Positions 60,678 through 64,000 of a stretch of 64,000 nt of DNA are shown piece by piece (within the stretch, counting starts at the first letter, position 1; every line of letters starts with the position of its first letter). The notes beneath the pieces are model-generated. The model made no database searches. It had not been told where the DNA came from and saw only the letters and a list, made by a program, of their open reading frames with translations. The stretch lies in assembly GCA_022432975.1 (NCBI GenBank), contig CM039502.1:78263181-78327180 (forward strand), in the 5' to 3' direction. Source of the stretch: Begonia masoniana (Eukaryota > Streptophyta > Magnoliopsida > Cucurbitales > Begoniaceae). Made by a program: the position numbers and the translations under genes.

Positions 60678-62276
60678 TGTGATGACCCGAATAGAATCTG
60701 TACGTATGTGTACGACTGCGGGGCAAACCTCGGGTTGCGGGGTGGATGGATCCCAGACTCGAGTATAGGCGAATCCCGGGTCGTAAAAGAGGGGGTCGTC
60801 ACAATCCCACATCGCTTGGGGAAGTATATGGAAATGAAACATATGTAAAGGGACCCTCCCAACATAGCAAGACGCGTTTTGGAGCTCAATTGACGACGGA
60901 TCCCATAAGAACTCCGAAGTTAAGAGGGCTTCGGCGAGAGTAATTCCAGGTTGGGTGACCTTCCGGGAAGTGCTCTCGCCAAACAAAACCGTGAGGGGAG
61001 GATATTGGGCTGCGGCCCAATCCCCAGAGCGGACAATATCTTGCTGGGAACATGGGTCGTTTCCCAATGGTATCAGGGCTCCCGGGTTTAAAACGGTTCG
61101 GTAGAATGTGCGACTGCCACAGCCACTACGCGGACATCTTTCATCAACTGTAAGTCTGTTTTATAGCTTTTGATTTGGTTTCTTAGGATATGTTTTTGAT
61201 GTTTTATAGGATTTTATAAAATGGTATCAGAGCTGTACCCAAAGGAAAAATGTGGCCAACGAGGACGTTGGGCCCCGAGGGGGATGATTGTGAGACCAAA
61301 GGAATCTGTACGTATGTTACGACTGCGGGGCAAACCTCGGGTTGCGGGGTGGATGGATCCCGACTCGAGTATAGGCGAATCCGGGTCGTAAAAGAGGGGG
61401 TCGTCACAATCCCCATCGCTTGGGGAAGTATATGGAAATGAAACATATGTAAAGGGACCCTCCCAACATAGCAAGACGCGTTTTGGAGCTCAATTGACGA
61501 CGGATCCCATAAGAACTCCGAAGTTAAGAGGGCTTCGGCGAGAGTAATTCCAGGTTGGGTGACCTTCCGGGAAGTGCTCTCGCCAAACAAAACCGTGAGG
61601 GGAGGATATTGGCTGCGGCCCAATCCCCAGAGCGGACAATATCTGCGGGGAACAGGGGTCGTTAAAATGGTAGCAGAGGCTCCCGGGTTTTAAACGTTTG
61701 TAGATTTCCTCTTACTGCCGACTGGAAAAGCCTACGCGGACATCTTTCCTTCAACTGTAAACGTCTGTTTATCGCTTATTGATTTGGTTTCTTAGGTTAT
61801 TGTTTTGATGTTTTATAGGATTTTATAAAATGGTATCAGAGCCTGTACCAACCGGAAAATGTGGCCAACGAGGACGTTGGGCCCCGAGGGGGGATGATTG
61901 TGATGACCCAAAATGGAATAGAGTAGTGACGACGCGGCGGCAAACGCGGGTTCGGGGTGGATGGATCCCGACTCGAGTATAGGCGAATCCGGGTCGTAAA
62001 AGAGGGGGTCGTCACAATCCCACATCGCTTGGGAAGTATATGGAAATGAAACATATGTAAAGGGACCCTCCCAACATAGCAAGACGCGTTTTGGAGCTCA
62101 ATTGACGACGGATCCCATAAGAACTCCGAAGTTAAGAGGGCTTCGGCGAGAGTAATTCCAGGTTGGGTGACCTTCCGGGAAGTGCTCTCGCCAAACAAAA
62201 CCGTGAGGGGAGGATATTGGGCTGCGGCCCAATCCCCAGAGCGGACAATATCTTGCTGGGAACATGGGTCGTTACA
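60678..62276 (+). mobile_element. Tandem Cassandra with three LTRs and two internal regions
   Basis: LTRs at 60678-61064, 61289-61666 and 61899-62276, flanked by a single target duplication TTCGA (60673-60677 and 62277-62281). Each internal region has a primer-like site right after the LTR (61068 TGGTATCAGGGCT; 61668 TGGTAGCAGAGGC), about 140 bp resembling the element B leader, a second primer-like site TGGTATCAGAGC (61221, 61830), and the usual Cassandra end GGACGTTGGGCCCCGAGGGGG. The middle LTR and second internal region have scattered small deletions. LTRs here lack the internal duplication of the 419-bp type. The structure fits LTR-LTR unequal recombination. Confidence 0.93.
60898..60980 (+). 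ncRNA. 5S rRNA-derived segment, tandem Cassandra (first of three)
   Basis: Contains GAACTCCGAAGTTAAG and GGTTGGGTGACC with GGGAAGTGCTCTCGCC, closer to plant 5S at the AGTTAAG block than the 419-bp-type LTRs. Repeats at about 61501-61583 and 62108-62190. Confidence 0.8.
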
Positions 62277-62497
62277 TTCGATTTTTTCATTTGTTGGACC
62301 TGAAACTATAAGAAAATATTGTTGACACACACAATAAGAAACTCTTAAAATTTTGTTGCATTTCGTTATCGTTTGGTCACCCAAATTGCATCTGGATTTT
62401 GTGTTATTTTTGGACCAACAGATTTGTTGCTGGTTCTTCTTTCATCTATTCGTTTGTAGGTAGAACACGACCCATTCAAAGGCGGAATCATGTCATG

Positions 62498-64000
62498 TGG
62501 TATCAGAGCCATGGATGGCTTTTCCCTGGAGGCTGGTAATCGATTGGTTTGCATTTCTTACCCATATTTTACCTGCATTTTGAATCTGTTCAATGTTTCT
62601 AAACCGATTTTCTAGTGCTTTAATCTTGCTTCTTATTGTGTGTTAATGTTCTCAGCACTTATCCGAACTTGTTATAGATGGAAGACAAAATTTTATATTC
62701 AAAAATGGAGTGCTAATCTGCTAAGTTTCAAAGTTAAAATCGATATTATTCTGTTTTTGAAAACTCAGAATATTCCTTTGTTATTCCAGCATATTCGTTT
62801 GTTATTCCAGCATATTCCTTTGTTGTTCCAGCATATTCCTTTACTATTCCAGAATATTCCTTTGCATAAAATTTATTTCAGAATATTCCTTGAGTTGTTA
62901 ATGAACATGTCTAAAATGAAACGTGATTAAATCTGTTGTTTGCTGTTTGATTAAATCTGTTGTTTTATGATTTATGCAAAATCGAGAATATTCCTAAATG
63001 CTAACCATAACTATTGCCTAAACCGAGAATATTCCTTTATGATTCTTGTTTTGTTTACTTTTCAAAAATGTACTGACTGTTAACCTTTGCATTTCTTTTG
63101 TTGAGTGAGCTTTAATTCGTGAATGAGCCGAGTGTTTGTTTACTTTTTGTTTAAATAGTCATTAGTGAAGTATAGGGTAATTGGTAAATAGTGACTTTGA
63201 CCCTTCTCCCTTAAAACAATCATAACTTTGGCTTCGAGTGTCAGATTAAGGCAAATCGAAGCTCTCAAAAAGATCGACAACAATGACACATGCTATGCCT
63301 GCGACAATCACGTTTTGATCCCAAAAAATATCGTTTAGATCCTCAAAAATACGTTTCAAAATTTTTAGGCTTAAATTCTAGTTAGGTTCACCACCTTTAC
63401 CTTTCCTAACACCTAGGATCCACTTAAACCTAATTAAAATTTTTCTTCCTAACACTTTAGAAATCATATGAATGAAGACTAGGAGCGGAATTAATTGAGA
63501 GCATGCCACAATCTAAAATTTGCTAAGATGTTGCACCAATGTTCTTGCACCGATTTTTGCTAAATTATTCTCCTATGTTATAAGGATTACAAGTGCTATC
63601 AAATGCATCTAATTTGGTTAATAATGAGCTGCAATTGAACATTAAAATCGTGCATAATTATGTGTTTTAATCTTAGTGCTCTTTAATTGTTTTTTTGTGC
63701 TATTTTGTGCTAACCGAGAATTAATCTTTTGCTTATGTTTTTATTTGCTGATTTTGGACATTGAGGCATACAAGTTATATCATCTTAACTTAGGGTATAT
63801 CATTGCATCATGAAATATTGGTATTTGTTGGTTTAAAGCATAGTTGAAAGTTGACAATTCTAGTAAAATCAAGTACATTACTAAAAGTTAGTTCCACCTT
63901 CTTTGTTTTAATTGAATTCTATCCTATGCATGCATGTTTCGAAGTTTGCTTAGTATTTCCATTAACTTTATTGTTGTGTTTTAAGTGGGAAAGAGATGTC
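62498..64000 (+). other. Body of an unidentified retroelement, no coding seen
   Basis: After the primer-like TGGTATCAGAGCCATGG, sequence to the window end is A/T-rich with no gag or pol motif. A 21-bp repeat (CAGCATATTCCTTTGTTATTC type, nearly five units) lies at 62766-62866, with single GAATATTCCT echoes near 62880, 62985 and 63030. Confidence 0.5.
62766..62866. repeat. 21-bp tandem repeat, nearly 5 units
   Basis: Units vary at a few positions (CAGAATATTCC, CAGCATATTCG, CAGCATATTCC). GAATATTC is itself palindromic. Confidence 0.85.

Larger units (their letters stand above)
60138..62496 (+). mobile_element. LTR-like sequence of an unidentified element, interrupted by Cassandra
   Basis: 60138-60677 and 62282-62496 are continuous apart from the Cassandra tandem and its TTCGA duplication. 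A TATAAATACACGG box lies near 60343, and a primer-like TGGTATCAGAGCC lies at 62498-62510, so this looks like the 5' LTR of a retrotransposon whose body runs off the window. Its left end lies before 57517 and is undefined. Confidence 0.5.

Noticed and set aside
60639..62384. Minus-strand open frames of 140-180 codons in the Cassandra tandem
   Set aside because: They repeat from LTR to LTR, run antisense through the 5S-like block and have no protein family features.
62498..62510. tRNA gene at the TGGTATCAGAGCC sites
   Set aside because: These are short primer-binding complements to the tRNA 3' end, with no cloverleaf around them.

Overview
This is repeat-dominated nuclear DNA from a flowering plant, probably a eudicot (inferred, not proven). 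The evidence is one spliced DUF642 cell-wall gene, Tekay/Del-like Ty3/gypsy elements with 2.5-2.8 kb LTRs, Cassandra TRIMs carrying a 5S rRNA segment, Mutator-like (MULE) transposase remnants and Ty1/copia debris. Three very long homopolymer or N tracts (890 C, 503 A, 100 N) point to a draft or long-read assembly.

Layout. 1-401: Cassandra LTR cut by the window edge, sitting in the SWIM domain of a minus-strand MULE transposase remnant (402-5338). That remnant is split by a minus-strand solo gypsy LTR (1792-5114, target duplication ATATG) holding the C tract. 6816-8401: the only intact host gene, a three-exon DUF642 secreted protein on the minus strand. 9968-12560: a second MULE remnant on the plus strand, head-to-head with the first across the DUF642 gene. 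12939-13370: unidentified minus-strand coding remnant with 7-residue repeats.

13372-46550 is a nest at least four levels deep. An old, 5'-truncated gypsy element (integrase 13372-13613 and 43810-44455, 3' LTR from 44477) was hit by element T1 (13614-43809). T1's 5' LTR holds a partial foreign LTR and a 5.4-kb array of a 37-bp unit (about 147 copies of TGACGTCA). Its gag-pol (20959-25370) is riddled with stops. Its 3' LTR was hit by element B (25669-36765, gag only, no pol), a minus LTR (37459-39944) and a solo LTR (40991-43490). B's gag was hit by another solo LTR (29203-31723).

46550-64000: intergenic DNA with an AKT1-like K+ channel pseudoexon (47799-48047), a degenerate gypsy element (50271-53249) interrupted by a 336-bp-LTR element that runs into the N gap, a complete Cassandra (55336-56243, TSD ATTAG), a copia tail (minus, about 56250-57285), a solo gypsy LTR (57522-60132, TSD CTTAT) and a three-LTR tandem Cassandra (60678-62276, TSD TTCGA) inside another LTR-like sequence with a primer site at 62498.

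Most interesting signals. The long gypsy LTRs of several diverged families share a splice-like architecture: a CT-rich leader ending in a donor, a 45-nt mini-exon, then a branch-site/acceptor motif opening a short acidic reading frame. The length of that frame varies among families only by multiples of three (48, 51, 57, 72 nt). The same LTRs carry a cluster of short palindromes near the 3' end whose sequence differs between families while self-complementarity is kept; the 37-bp array looks like a runaway amplification of T1's version. The tandem Cassandra has captured the 5' leader of the gypsy family, suggesting which element mobilises it.
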